From contig NC_018229.1 in the NCBI RefSeq assembly GCF_000227135.1, positions 267,180-316,025 of the forward strand: a DNA stretch of 48,846 bases. The letters are read 5' to 3'. This stretch comes from Leishmania donovani. Taxonomy: Eukaryota > Euglenozoa > Kinetoplastea > Trypanosomatida > Trypanosomatidae. Positions within the stretch are counted from its first letter, which is position 1, and each line of letters begins with the position of its first letter. A program made the position numbers and the translations under genes. This document shows positions 28,003 through 38,255 of this stretch, piece after piece. The notes under the pieces are model-generated. The model was given only the letters and a program-made list of their open reading frames with translations, ran no database searches and was not told the DNA's origin.

Positions 28003-31000
28003 ATGCCACATCAGCGCGGCGAGGAGGATAACAGCTTCGCCTGTGCGTGCCCCAACGGTGTGCGCAGTACACCTGCTGGCGGCGCTGACGACCACCGCAC
28101 CGAGGCAGCGCTGCGACTTGTGCGCGATGTTCTCCTGACGGAGGACTGGTTTGTAGAGCGGCCCCCGCTCGCTCTCGCCTTCGCGCATCCGTACATACGA
28201 CTGTGGTGCGAGATGTGGCGCACCGAATACGTCGGCGACCTTCACGCACCGGCCGCGCACGAGTCGCCTGTGGCGGAGCCGCCGCACAAAACTCGCCGCC
28301 CCGCAGCACCGCCTGCCTCGTATGTGCGCATTGGGCTGCGCCGCCTCCGCAATCCGATTGCCTTCGCAAACCCCGCCTCGGCGGGCGTTGCCGACATCCT
28401 CAGCGGCGGCGTTCCTCTGACGTCGTCGTCTGCGGTGCTTTCAAGCTCACCGAACGCTACGGCAGCGCAGCGGACAGTGCGGTCGCTGGTGGCTCCAGTT
28501 CTGACGTATCCCGAGCCGGCCGACGTGATGGAGTCAGAGCCCCTCTACGACGCAGCTGCCGTGCGCGGCATCCCAGTCGTGGACCCAACGGCACCCCTGT
28601 TCGCCCTAGAGGCGTACACAGAGCACGTGTTCCGCATGCCAATTGGGATGAGGCTCGGCCATGTGCGGCTGCTTACCCTGTGGCTGCCGTGCCACTGCCC
28701 CTCTCACGCTACTCCAGTGAACCAGCGTGCGCGCCTGGTGAGGGGGCTGTTCAGTCACGTGCCGGCATCAGTGACGCACGACGCTGCTATGAAAGCGACT
28801 GCTTGCATCCACACAGCGGAAGCCCAGCAGGCGGTGCGCCACGAACCACAACCGATGGCGGCACCCGCAGTTTCGTCGCAGCATGTGAAGGGTTCCTCCG
28901 GCGGTGCCACTACTCTCAATATTGACGCTGACGCTGGCGCCGCCAAGGCGGACGACAGCGACTCGTCGGCGGAGCAGGGCAGCGCTCACATGGAAGAAGT
29001 GGTAGAAGATGACGACTGGGAGGCGATGGCGCTGGAAGAGGAGGCGCTGCTGGAGAAGCAGCCTCTGTCCGTGTCTACAGCAGCGGCGACGGTAGCACCA
29101 CGCATGAGTGACTCTCCGGGCCTTCAAGAGGCCCCTCAAGCCCGCACCTGCTTCTCTCTCTTCCCTACTCACCACCCATCGCTGCCCGCTGCAGCCACCA
29201 GCCCCGCCATCACTGCCTCTAGCGACACCAGCGTTGTTGCCGCTGCACCAGAGCCATTTGGCGGTGCTTCCGCTGTCATCGAGGGCGTGTGCGTTGCCCT
29301 CCCTCCTCCTTGTGGTTGGTGGCTGCGTCGCGGTGTGCGGCCGTCGTCCGCGTTGCACGGCGCTCCCTTGCCTCTCTACGCCCACTGTATAGACGCGACG
29401 CGGCCGTGGCTGGACTGGCTCGAGGCGACGGCGCGTGGCACCAGCGACGCGCTGCCCGACAAAGACGGCCGCAGCGCCACGCAGACGTTTCTTTGCGGGG
29501 TGTCGCTCAGCGGATGGTTGCCCAAGTATGTGCAGCCAACCATCGTCTCACGAGCGGAACTCGCGCAGCGCAGCGTCTCGGTGAAGCTGGAGGACGCCAT
29601 CTCCTCCACTCTGCCCTTGCGTGGTCTCCACATCGAGTCTTCTGTTAGGGCGCTGAAGCGGCTGCTGGGTGGCAGGAGCGGCGAGCGTGGCGACCCCGGT
29701 GGCGGCGCGGCACTTCTCGGCACCCTTGTCGCTCTTGACGCGCCGTACCTGCGGGACGCCGAGCCGGATTTGCTCGCAGGCCGCGATCGACTGACCGCGA
29801 GCGATGACGGCGATGCCGGCAGCCTCGCGTCTGCCCTGTGCCGGCTGCGTCGACTGCGCTTCCTGTCCATGAATCACGGCCGCGACGTTTTGGCGGAGGC
29901 GTTCTCGCCGTCGCCAGCGCAAACAGCCGTCTTCAGCACGTGTGTCGAGGCGCTGCTCCTTCACGGCGTCACTGGCCTCGCTCCGCGCACGCTGGCCTCG
30001 GTGGGGCGCTGCTGCGTGTCGTTGCGCACTGTAGATCTGACCAGCACCAGTGTCACAGATGATGAGCTGCGCGCTCTCGTGTACGGTAGGTGGGACACAC
30101 CGTGCAAAGGCAGCAAGCCAGCGGCTTGCCTAGCGAAGTTGTCTCCACTCGTTTGTCTGGAGGAGGTACGACTGACTGCCTGTCGCAGCCTCACTTGCGT
30201 CGATGCCCTCGCTGCACTCCCACAGTTGCGTCGCCTGGACCTGCGCGCCAGCGGTGTGCGCCAAGTCGCCGGCCTTGCAGGGTGCCACCTGCTGGAGGAG
30301 GTGGTACTGACACGCTGCGAGCACGTGACGGAGCTGTACCCTCTCTGGCGACTCCCCCGGCTGCGCTGTGTGGAGGCGGACGGCGTCCGCCAACTACAGC
30401 AGTATCGAGCACTCATGCCGCCCGCCGCCTCTACTGCGGAAGAGGATGAGGGGGGCGACGAGTGCTTCGTGGCCCCTTTGGCGCGGCTGAACCTGTCTCA
30501 GGCCGCCGTGATTCGCGGGGCCAGCGTTGGCTACCTCGCGCGGCGTCTTCGCGACTTGAGCGGGCATTTCACGTCGCTGGTGGCGCTGCTCCTTGATCAT
30601 ACCGACGCCGACGATGACACGCTGCGCGCCTTGGCCGGGTTCTCAACGGCGGAGGCGGAGAGCGGCCACTTCGCAGGACGGTGGCTGCCTGTCGCCTCGT
30701 CACTGAGGGAGCTCAGTCTCGTCGGCTGCGTTCGCGTGCACCACCTCGGCCCTCTCGGCATGCTGCCGCAGCTCACCCGCCTGGTGGCCGACCATTCCGG
30801 TGTCGAGCACGTGGACGGCCTTCAGCACAGCCGCAGCCTCGACTCTCTCTATTTGAGCCACTGCACACGACTGTGGGCCATCAGCCCCCTCGCCTACGTG
30901 ACCTCACTGCGATGCGTGGATTTGAGCCACACACCGCTCACTGATGCAGCGTTGCTGCGCTTCGTATACCCGACTGTGGTGGAGAAGCTGACGGCGCGGC

Positions 31001-32247
31001 GGCATCCGCACCTTGGCGAGATCGTGGTGTCGCTGCAAGCCTGCACCGCCACTCCTGCCCCTCTCGTCCCCTCACAGGTCGAGGAGCTACGTCTCTGTCA
31101 CTGCATGTCGCTGCTGCACATCAGCTGCGTCGCGCACCTTCCACGACTGCGTAGGCTTGACGTGGGCAACACAGCACTGTTTGATCGTGGATTCGCGGGC
31201 TTCTTTGGCCGCACGAAGGCTCTCCTGTGCACGCAGTCGTGGCCGACTGCCCACCCGGCTGGTGCCGCCGTCGATGACGACGAGGCGCTGAGATTGGCGC
31301 CACTGCCGGACGAGGCTGCGCTTCTCACCGCTTGGAGAAGGGATACCCAAACGGGAGCGGCGGTGCCGCGAGACGCGAGTTCCACCTCCCGTGAGACCTC
31401 CGCGGACCGCGCTGCTGTCACCGCTGGAGGGCCGCCGCACTCTGTCGAGTTCGACTTCTCCGTCGGCGCCCTGAATACCCTCACGCATGTGTGTCTCTCC
31501 TACTGCGTGGAGGTGCGTTGCATTGCCGCCTTCGCCCTCTTCCCTCAACTGGTGTCACTCGACGTCACCGGGACGGCCGTCGACAGCGCCTCCCTCCTGG
31601 CCTTTGTGAACGTGCTGCTGGAGGGCTGCGGGAGCGGGGCTTCCGACGTTCCGGTGATGCGGCTCGAGATGGAGGGCGACAGCCTGCGCCCGAGGGCGCT
31701 TCCGGCACCGCGAACAAGATCAGTGCCTGCCGTATCGCTCTCTACGCGGGGCAGCGACGCCGATGGTGCGGCTGTGGAGCCGTCCCTTCGACGCCGCCGA
31801 CTATTTGCGCTCACGACGCTCACGCTGGCGTGGTGCCACTACCTCACGGACGTGCGGTGCTGCGCGGCCGTGCCGTCTCTGCGCCACCTGGACGTGTGCG
31901 GAACTCCCGTCGACAATCTCAGTGTTGCAGCCTTCTCTTCTCGTGTGGCGGACGCATTGGCATCGGCGGCGTCGGGGGAGGAGGCGCAGTGGTGGACGCA
32001 CCATCGCTGCTCGCTCCTGTCACTGGATGTTAGCTGTTGCCGCCGTGTCACCGACATTGCGCCGCTCTTCGCGGCGCCAGTCAACTCATTGCCTGGCAGC
32101 GGCGTCAGCAGCAGGAGGCGAGAGTCTTCGGGCCACTGCCCTCCGCTCTCCTTGATGGAGCTGCGACTTCGCCACTCCGGTGTGACGTCCACCAAGGAGG
32201 AGCTGCGCGCGCTTGACCCCTTCGGCCGCTGCCTGTTTATGCTGTAA
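28003..32247 (+). CDS. Leucine-rich-repeat protein (1414 aa)
   Basis: The N-terminal 250 residues are not recognised. Residues 280-430 are acidic and Ala/Ser-rich, with a 'VVEDDDWEAMALEEEALLE' stretch. From about residue 600 to the end lie leucine-rich repeats, including 'LPQLRRLDLRASGV', 'VTSLRCVDLSHTPL', 'LPRLRRLDVGNTAL', 'FPQLVSLDVTGTAV' and 'VPSLRHLDVCGTPV'. Each is preceded by a Cys-containing repeat such as 'LSHCTRL', 'LCHCMSL', 'LSYCVEV' or 'LAWCHYL', so the unit is a pair of repeats, with long insertions between some pairs. There is no signal peptide or membrane segment, so it is not a surface proteophosphoglycan-type LRR protein. It is probably an intracellular binding scaffold of unknown partner. 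Confidence 0.8.
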   Translation: MPHQRGEEDNSFACACPNGVRSTPAGGADDHRTEAALRLVRDVLLTEDWFVERPPLALAFAHPYIRLWCEMWRTEYVGDLHAPAAHESPVAEPPHKTRRPAAPPASYVRIGLRRLRNPIAFANPASAGVADILSGGVPLTSSSAVLSSSPNATAAQRTVRSLVAPVLTYPEPADVMESEPLYDAAAVRGIPVVDPTAPLFALEAYTEHVFRMPIGMRLGHVRLLTLWLPCHCPSHATPVNQRARLVRGLFSHVPASVTHDAAMKATACIHTAEAQQAVRHEPQPMAAPAVSSQHVKGSSGGATTLNIDADAGAAKADDSDSSAEQGSAHMEEVVEDDDWEAMALEEEALLEKQPLSVSTAAATVAPRMSDSPGLQEAPQARTCFSLFPTHHPSLPAAATSPAITASSDTSVVAAAPEPFGGASAVIEGVCVALPPPCGWWLRRGVRPSSALHGAPLPLYAHCIDATRPWLDWLEATARGTSDALPDKDGRSATQTFLCGVSLSGWLPKYVQPTIVSRAELAQRSVSVKLEDAISSTLPLRGLHIESSVRALKRLLGGRSGERGDPGGGAALLGTLVALDAPYLRDAEPDLLAGRDRLTASDDGDAGSLASALCRLRRLRFLSMNHGRDVLAEAFSPSPAQTAVFSTCVEALLLHGVTGLAPRTLASVGRCCVSLRTVDLTSTSVTDDELRALVYGRWDTPCKGSKPAACLAKLSPLVCLEEVRLTACRSLTCVDALAALPQLRRLDLRASGVRQVAGLAGCHLLEEVVLTRCEHVTELYPLWRLPRLRCVEADGVRQLQQYRALMPPAASTAEEDEGGDECFVAPLARLNLSQAAVIRGASVGYLARRLRDLSGHFTSLVALLLDHTDADDDTLRALAGFSTAEAESGHFAGRWLPVASSLRELSLVGCVRVHHLGPLGMLPQLTRLVADHSGVEHVDGLQHSRSLDSLYLSHCTRLWAISPLAYVTSLRCVDLSHTPLTDAALLRFVYPTVVEKLTARRHPHLGEIVVSLQACTATPAPLVPSQVEELRLCHCMSLLHISCVAHLPRLRRLDVGNTALFDRGFAGFFGRTKALLCTQSWPTAHPAGAAVDDDEALRLAPLPDEAALLTAWRRDTQTGAAVPRDASSTSRETSADRAAVTAGGPPHSVEFDFSVGALNTLTHVCLSYCVEVRCIAAFALFPQLVSLDVTGTAVDSASLLAFVNVLLEGCGSGASDVPVMRLEMEGDSLRPRALPAPRTRSVPAVSLSTRGSDADGAAVEPSLRRRRLFALTTLTLAWCHYLTDVRCCAAVPSLRHLDVCGTPVDNLSVAAFSSRVADALASAASGEEAQWWTHHRCSLLSLDVSCCRRVTDIAPLFAAPVNSLPGSGVSSRRRESSGHCPPLSLMELRLRHSGVTSTKEELRALDPFGRCLFML

Positions 32248-32698
32248 TGTGGGGCGTGTCTGTGTGTGTGCGCGCGCCTGTGCGTGCGTCTCGATGCCTC
32301 TCCCCTCATGAGAGCCTGCGGGTGTGTCTACGCCGCACCTCTCCCGCCTTCTCCGTTTTTTCTCTGTGACGATGACGCTCACCTGAGCTCTGCGTCACTC
32401 CCTCGCTCACTCGCGTGCTGGGACGTGCGCGCATCTGCGGCAGTGGTGGCGATGGGTGCCGCACTGCCCTCACCTCACCACACTGTTCTTTCCGCGTCCC
32501 TCACGTGGCACTCAGAGTCAACGCAACGCCGCGCCAACCGTGAGCCTCAGTAATGCCGTCTCTCCTCCCTCACTATCCCGCCTGCACTGCCGCACTCTCC
32601 TCCACTTGTGGACCATCTCGCAGGACAGACCATCCGCGTGCCACGAGAGACGCCGCACACCATCTTCGTACACACACGCACACACACACACACATACA
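32248..32698 (+). other. Intergenic region
   Basis: No gene is seen. It contains pyrimidine-rich stretches (32560-32580) and a CA repeat at about 32671-32697 just before the next acceptor. Confidence 0.7.
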
Positions 32699-32718
32699 CC
32701 TCCTCTTCCCCACCACAG
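32699..32718 (+). promoter_or_regulatory. Trans-splice acceptor for the CHCH gene
   Basis: The stretch CTCCTCTTCCCCACCACAG follows a CA repeat and ends in AG at 32717-32718. This places the spliced leader 54 bases before ATG 32773. Confidence 0.6.
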
Positions 32719-32772
32719 CACACCTACGGGCGTGCCGCGTAGAACCGCGTGGCTACCAGTTCGTGGGGGGAT

Positions 32773-33720
32773 ATGACGAACACAGCTACCTCAAGCCCAC
32801 CGATGGAGACGCCGCCCTTGCCTGGCAATGACAGCAACCTTGAGCCTAGCTCCGCGACCGCGGGCAACTCGCACGCACCCGCAAGCACGGCTGAGTCCTC
32901 CGAGGAGCTGAAGCGCTTGACGGCACTGGGCACGCTGCTGGTCAACATGGGCGCCGCCTCCGAGGAGAAAATCTTCGGAGTGAAGGACTCGGCTCCGATG
33001 CTGGCGTACCGTCAGAATCGCTTGCACGAGCTCCTCGTCATCAACCGCCCGCAGGACGACGCAGCCGCGCACATGTTCATCTGGTACAAGCCGTGGACGT
33101 GGTGGAGTAGCGGTGCGCAGGTGTCGCCGATCGTCGTCAAGAGGATGCTGACGGAAGAGGGGAGCGCGGATGCGCCAAGGACAACGGCGCCGCCCCAGAC
33201 CCCTGGTAGTACACAGACGGAGGCAGATGTAGTCGCGCCGCCACCGCCGCCGGACGCCGCGGAGCCGAATGCAGCGCCGCCGAAGAGGAAGAAAGGGCTG
33301 CCTGCGGTGGACATGCGCGCGCTGACGGACGAGGAAGTGGATGCCCTCACCCCCGCTGTGCGCGACGAGCGTGCGAAGCTGCTGCTCTCGGAGAAGCACA
33401 TCCACGAGACGCTGCAGGGGATGGAAGACACAAGATACCGTTACCTGGTCCCTTCGCATGACCTCAAGTGTGAGGCCGAGGTGATGGACGTGGTGCGGTG
33501 CTACGCGGAGCGCAACCAAGCCAAGGCTGCCTCTCTCGCAGCAGAGGGCGGCCGCGCTCCGCCGGGAGCAGCTGCTACGTCGCACAACCGGCTAAGTGGC
33601 GGAGGGGAGAAGGCAGTGGTGCGGGCAGACTTGTTAGCATGTGGGCCGCACGTGCAACGCCTTAAGACCTGCGCGGAGTCGATGGTGATGCAGTATAGTC
33701 GAGAGGGCAAGGTAGCGTAG
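32773..33720 (+). CDS. Twin CX9C (CHCH-domain) protein, candidate MICOS or IMS protein (315 aa)
   Basis: Two CX9C motifs lie near the C terminus: C233-x9-C243 in 'CEAEVMDVVRC' and C290-x9-C300 in 'CGPHVQRLKTC'. Twin CX9C proteins fold as a disulfide-bonded helix pair in the mitochondrial intermembrane space, and many serve in MICOS (MIC19/CHCHD3 type) or respiratory-chain assembly. The linker between the two motifs is 46 residues and Ala/Gly-rich, longer than usual. The N-terminal 60 and middle 130-180 residues are Pro/Ser/Ala-rich. Residues 70-125 include 'MFIWYKPWTWW'. ATG 32773 is the first ATG after the acceptor. No transmembrane segment is evident. MICOS membership is inferred. Confidence 0.75.
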   Translation: MTNTATSSPPMETPPLPGNDSNLEPSSATAGNSHAPASTAESSEELKRLTALGTLLVNMGAASEEKIFGVKDSAPMLAYRQNRLHELLVINRPQDDAAAHMFIWYKPWTWWSSGAQVSPIVVKRMLTEEGSADAPRTTAPPQTPGSTQTEADVVAPPPPPDAAEPNAAPPKRKKGLPAVDMRALTDEEVDALTPAVRDERAKLLLSEKHIHETLQGMEDTRYRYLVPSHDLKCEAEVMDVVRCYAERNQAKAASLAAEGGRAPPGAAATSHNRLSGGGEKAVVRADLLACGPHVQRLKTCAESMVMQYSREGKVA

Positions 33721-34190
33721 GGAAGGAAGTTGTGGCGGTGGTAGAGGGCAACAACCGCTCATGCCGAGCTGAAATCCACGCACACCGGCCACGACTCCGT
33801 CACCCACGCAAGTTCACACTAGAATCGTTAGAGGGGACACACAAGGCACTATGGGGGCCCACGTTCACGCGGGTGCGGCCGTGCTGCTGGGTGATGTAGG
33901 ATGAGGCGAAGACAAGTCGGCGCACACGTCTTCGCTTCGCGCCGACACAGCGTTCCACCTCTTTTCCGTTTCGTATTTCCATATACACTTAGTCTGAGAG
34001 AGTCCCGTGTGCGCGCGCTTGGCGCATGCCGGCTAACATGAAGGGTTGGCGGGGGGCCGCTGCACCCCTCCAGACGAGAAGCACTGATACGTGAGGAAGT
34101 GGTAATGGCGCACTTGCGTTGTTGTTTGCTGATATCTTCACGTGAATCGCCGGAGGACGGTCCTGCACCGTCCCGGCCGCCGCCGTCGAC

Positions 34191-34221
<31 letters not shown>

Positions 34222-34626
34222 TGTGTGGGGAGGGGGCAGGTACGGCACTGTTGCGGTGGAGAGGAGGGAGGGCGGCTACGACGCGTTCCTCATCACTCCG
34301 CTCGCAACCACCGCCGCCGCTCTGTCTGTATGTCGCCCATTTCTCTTCTCGGCTGTGATGCGCCACTCATCACCTTGCCTTTCCATTCTCTTTTCTACCG
34401 GAGTGTACGATAAGCGCGCGGTGCTTCAACCCACCCACCCACTTGTGACCGTTTCCTGGTGACTCACGCCTGGCAGCATCCACGTTACTGCACCAACACA
34501 CGTGTGGGCTGTCGTTGGACACCTTCTCCCACAGCAGCATTCCTCTAACGCAGGCTCCTCCTGCCACCGACTCGCCACCTTCCCATCTTTTACTGCCCAC
34601 CCACCGCACCGTCTCCTGCATAAAAA
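33721..34626 (+). other. Intergenic region with CTG repeat
   Basis: No gene is seen. It includes a CTG trinucleotide run (34192-34221). Acceptor AGs for NOP14 are likely at 34533-34537 or 34552-34553, after pyrimidine-rich sequence. Confidence 0.7.
34192..34221 (+). repeat. CTG trinucleotide repeat
   Basis: About ten CTG units with one CTA interruption lie in non-coding sequence upstream of the NOP14 gene. Confidence 0.9.
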
Positions 34627-37359
34627 ATGACCAGCTCTCGCGCTACCAGCAACGCGAAGCTGGTGAAGCGCCATCAGCGGCAGCAGTCGAACGCACTCGC
34701 CAGGTCCTCGGCGAACAAGTTCACGCTTAGGCAGAGCCAGTTCGAACGGCAGCGTGAGGAGGAGCAAGTGCGAGCGCAGCAGCAGGCGGACGCGCCGTGG
34801 AGCACGAGCCGCGCAGTTGGGGATGGTCTCCTGTCACGAGGCGGCCACGAGCGGGGCGCCGGCGGCTACACTGCATCTGAGATGGAGGTGCGCGACACCC
34901 CCAACCCCTTCGCACGCGGTCGCAGTGCCCCTGCAAGCGAGACCTTCGCGACGACGACTCGGAGTGCCACCATGGGGCTCGAAAAGATGCAGGCGCGCAC
35001 CACGCGGACCACCCGCCGCATCGACCGCTTCAACCTGACCACCAGTGCCGACTCGGAAGCGGCGCCGTCACCATCCTCGCTCATGGGCGTGCGGCGGGTG
35101 CGAGAGGGCGAGGGGCGTGAGGAGGGCGGCTTGGCGGCCCCGCCGGCCAAAGTGATGCGGGCGGAGCGCTTTCGCGAAATGATCTCGAACAGCAAAGGCC
35201 AGCGCGCGCAGCTGCAGCGCGAGCGTGCGGAGCGTGACGCGACCACCGTGCAGCTCGATGCTGAGATCAACGACCTTCTCCACCTTCTGCCGAGGCGCAA
35301 CAAAGTCAAGGAGGAGCAGGAGGCGTTCGCCCAGTCCGGCACACCGGAGGTTCGCGCCCTGCTCGATTCGTACCGGCGAAACCACCAGGCGAAGTGCCTC
35401 ACGCTAAAGTCCTCCGGCGCCTTCGAGGTCCGCACGCTGGTGGAGGCGGCTCGCAGCACCACGACTCGATCGGCGCCCTCTGCGCAGACAGCGGGTCCGA
35501 CGGCACCGTCGTTTCTGGACGCCGCAGATCGCGTGTTGCTGGCGCGCGTTCGAGCCGGCGCCGCGCGCTCGTCGGAGGAGGACATAAACGAAGCCGCTTC
35601 CCCAGCGGGCGCTCGCGTCGGGGCGCCATCGATAACGCGGCAGGCTGCCGCTGACATCGCCGAGGCGCGCGCGATGGCGAGCCCCGGTGGCGGTGGCCGT
35701 CTGGCGAGCTGTGACGACTTCGACTTGATGATGCACACCTTTCGGATGGACCCGCGCCGCGCGCACGCTGTTGATCGCACGCTGACGGAGGAGGAGGAAG
35801 TCGCCAAGTCTGTGCAGCAGACGCTGCTGAAGGAGGATCGGGAGCAGGTACCATCGCTGCACCTGCAGGAGCGCGACCAGACACAGCTGACACGAGGGGA
35901 GTGGGTCGCCCAGGGCGGTGATATTGCTTTCCACATGGACGACGATGCAGAGAACGCCGGGGCAGATGACGACAACGTAGATATCCCGTCTTCCTACGAG
36001 GGCGACAGCGACGCCGGCGTCGACGGTGACGAAGCTGCGGTTATGGCGGAGTCTGAGCTGGACGAGGATGAGGAGGACGCCGCCGTGGAACGTGTCGGCG
36101 GCTCTGCCACACTCGATCGCCTTTTCGAGCAGCTGGAACGGGTGGCGACGCCTGAGACGGAGAACGCGACGTCACGGCCGCGGCGGCTGCACACGCTGCT
36201 CGTGCAGCTGCACCGCTACGCTGCGCATCACGTCGTGGAGGTGACGAAGGCGTTTCGGCTCGTCCTCGTCGAGGCGGAGCGCAGCTTTCTTCGAGGTACT
36301 CGTCGAGGTGGCATGCGCCGCTCCCTCCTCGTGTACCTCTACGCCATATCGAAGATCTTTCCGACGTCCGACTACCGTCACGCCGTGATGACGCCGTTCC
36401 TCTTGTTCCTGTGCTCAGCCCTGATGCAGATGAAGCTGGACTCGCTCGAAGCGGTGCACAGCTACCTGGTCCTCGCCACCCTTCTCCTGCACTGCCTCAA
36501 GGCGGGATCTGGACGGTTCTGCGCGGAGGTGGTAGTGGCACCTCTCAACGTTCTGGCGCTGCAGCTACCTCGTGTGGCACTCGAACCAGCGCGATACCAG
36601 GGCACAGTGCTGCCGATGCCCCTGCTGGAGCGCACCGAGCAGGCCCTGCTGGTCTCCTCCGCGTCCGCTGCCACGCTGTCAGAGAGCGATGACGCCACTT
36701 CGCAACGACCCCCGTACCAGGTGGGGCTGTTCGACACCACTCACTCACCAGAGCGCCTTCTGCTGTGCGCGTACCGCCTGCTGGAGGAGGTGTTCGACCT
36801 GCACCGCAGCATCCCAGCCTTCCCCGTCATGTGCGCCCGTCCCTTTTTAGCCCTGGACGCGCTGCTGTTGCGGCCGCCGTCGTCGTCAGCGGCGTCGGCG
36901 TGGACGCCGTCTGCGGCCGTGCGTCTCGCCCACGAGGTTCTCACGGTGAAGGTTAGGGACATGGCCAAGCACGTTGAGGCGCATCGTACACCACTTGCGA
37001 TGCGCACGTTCCGGCCGCGGCCCCTGCGCCAGTTCGACCCGCTCCTCGCAGAACGCGAGGAGAACGCCGTGAAGAACGAAGTCCGCCTCCTGAAGCGCGA
37101 CATCCGCGAAGACAAGAAGCGGCTAATACGCCACCTGACGGCCGAGGCGACCGTGCAGCGGCGGGCGCAGGAGAAGCGGCACGCCATAGACGACGCGCTG
37201 CGCGAGAAGCGTTACCACAACGTCATGAGTCAGCTGCAGCAACAACAGCACTCGATGAACGTTGTGGATTCCTTAAAGGCACGCGCCAAGTCCAAGTCGC
37301 GCAAGGGCCTAAGCGGTGCGCCAACCACGTCCTCGTCCACGGAGGCAGACAAGGAATGA
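34627..37359 (+). CDS. NOP14: NOP14, small-subunit processome protein (910 aa)
   Basis: NOP14 belongs to the nucleolar SSU processome that matures 18S rRNA and the 40S subunit. The family's landmarks appear in order. The N terminus is basic with 'NPFARG' near residue 97. 'DDFDLMMHTFRMD' near 363 stands where the family has 'DDYDMMVREL'. 'RTLTEEEEVAKSVQQTLLKEDRE' follows, like 'R.KTEEELAKEE.ERL.KLE'. An acidic segment spans about 435-485 and is followed by a helical middle. The C terminus is 'EVRLLKRDIREDKKRLIRHL' with a basic tail. Length fits the family (about 810-860) with modest insertions. ATG 34627 is preceded by a run of A. Confidence 0.82.
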   Translation: MTSSRATSNAKLVKRHQRQQSNALARSSANKFTLRQSQFERQREEEQVRAQQQADAPWSTSRAVGDGLLSRGGHERGAGGYTASEMEVRDTPNPFARGRSAPASETFATTTRSATMGLEKMQARTTRTTRRIDRFNLTTSADSEAAPSPSSLMGVRRVREGEGREEGGLAAPPAKVMRAERFREMISNSKGQRAQLQRERAERDATTVQLDAEINDLLHLLPRRNKVKEEQEAFAQSGTPEVRALLDSYRRNHQAKCLTLKSSGAFEVRTLVEAARSTTTRSAPSAQTAGPTAPSFLDAADRVLLARVRAGAARSSEEDINEAASPAGARVGAPSITRQAAADIAEARAMASPGGGGRLASCDDFDLMMHTFRMDPRRAHAVDRTLTEEEEVAKSVQQTLLKEDREQVPSLHLQERDQTQLTRGEWVAQGGDIAFHMDDDAENAGADDDNVDIPSSYEGDSDAGVDGDEAAVMAESELDEDEEDAAVERVGGSATLDRLFEQLERVATPETENATSRPRRLHTLLVQLHRYAAHHVVEVTKAFRLVLVEAERSFLRGTRRGGMRRSLLVYLYAISKIFPTSDYRHAVMTPFLLFLCSALMQMKLDSLEAVHSYLVLATLLLHCLKAGSGRFCAEVVVAPLNVLALQLPRVALEPARYQGTVLPMPLLERTEQALLVSSASAATLSESDDATSQRPPYQVGLFDTTHSPERLLLCAYRLLEEVFDLHRSIPAFPVMCARPFLALDALLLRPPSSSAASAWTPSAAVRLAHEVLTVKVRDMAKHVEAHRTPLAMRTFRPRPLRQFDPLLAEREENAVKNEVRLLKRDIREDKKRLIRHLTAEATVQRRAQEKRHAIDDALREKRYHNVMSQLQQQQHSMNVVDSLKARAKSKSRKGLSGAPTTSSSTEADKE

Positions 37360-38255
37360 CGGCGTCTGCTGACACTAAGCCTGTGCGCATGTTTCGGTAA
37401 GCAATAAGCCTGAGCGCATGCGTGTGTGCATGTAAAGGCGTGCGTGCGTACGTGTGTGCATGTGTCTTCGATTAAAGCGCGCTCCTGTTAAGCAAGTAAC
37501 GAAGGAAGTTAGCGAGAGAGGAGGAGGGAGGCGACCCGTGGCGCGATGGCGCGTCGGCCTCCCTTCACGGAGAAGGGCGGCAGCGGTGCGGAGGAGAGTA
37601 GAGGAGGGCGGGATAGCGACGAGGCCGTCGAGGAACGGCCGTGTGATGGACCACGCTTCTTGGGAAGCGGTCTGAGCTAACGCCACTCTCCGCTAAAGCG
37701 CGCAGACCGACCGTGGTGTTGCAGGTGGTCATCATCACTGCGACGGTGCGACCGGCGCACTCACGCATACACAGATGAAGACCCTCCATGACAGCATGCA
37801 GTGCACGCGCGCAAGCAGCGGTGGGTGTTCACACGGTTGTCGTACCTCTAACAGCGAGGATAGAGTGGTGCAGGCACACCTGTGCCGTCCACTCGGCAAG
37901 CGTCTTCATCGTGCATACACATGACTGCCCCCCTCCCCCAACAGATACACAGCATGCGCCTACTTTCTTTGTTGCGAAGCACAGCTATCTCTACATCTGC
38001 ACGCACACCTGCCAGCCTCCGTCTCGCGACAGTGCATCACCCTCCTCTCATTTCGAGGCATCTGCCCATCTCCACTGTTCTGCTGCCCGCCTCCCCGCCA
38101 CTCTTTCCACGCGCCTGCGCAGCGGTTTCAGCCCGCCCGACCTTTCCTACGCGAGTAACCCAGCACCACCACCACTGCAGCCACACTCGCGTGCACAGAT
38201 TTGCCCTGCGGTGCCTTCTCTCTGTGTGCTCTCCAACATCCTAACCGTATCCGCG
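37360..38255 (+). other. Intergenic region
   Basis: No gene is seen. The frame of the next gene stays open back to an ATG at 37788, but that part translates into His/Pro/Ser-rich sequence typical of UTR. AG at 38196-38197 is a candidate acceptor. No AG lies between it and the ATG at 38256. Confidence 0.7.

Noticed and set aside
37788..38255. N-terminal extension of the GGC1-like carrier starting at an ATG
   Set aside because: It would add 156 residues of Cys/His/Pro/Ser-rich sequence to a family that starts close to the first membrane helix. Splice acceptors and pyrimidine tracts lie within it.
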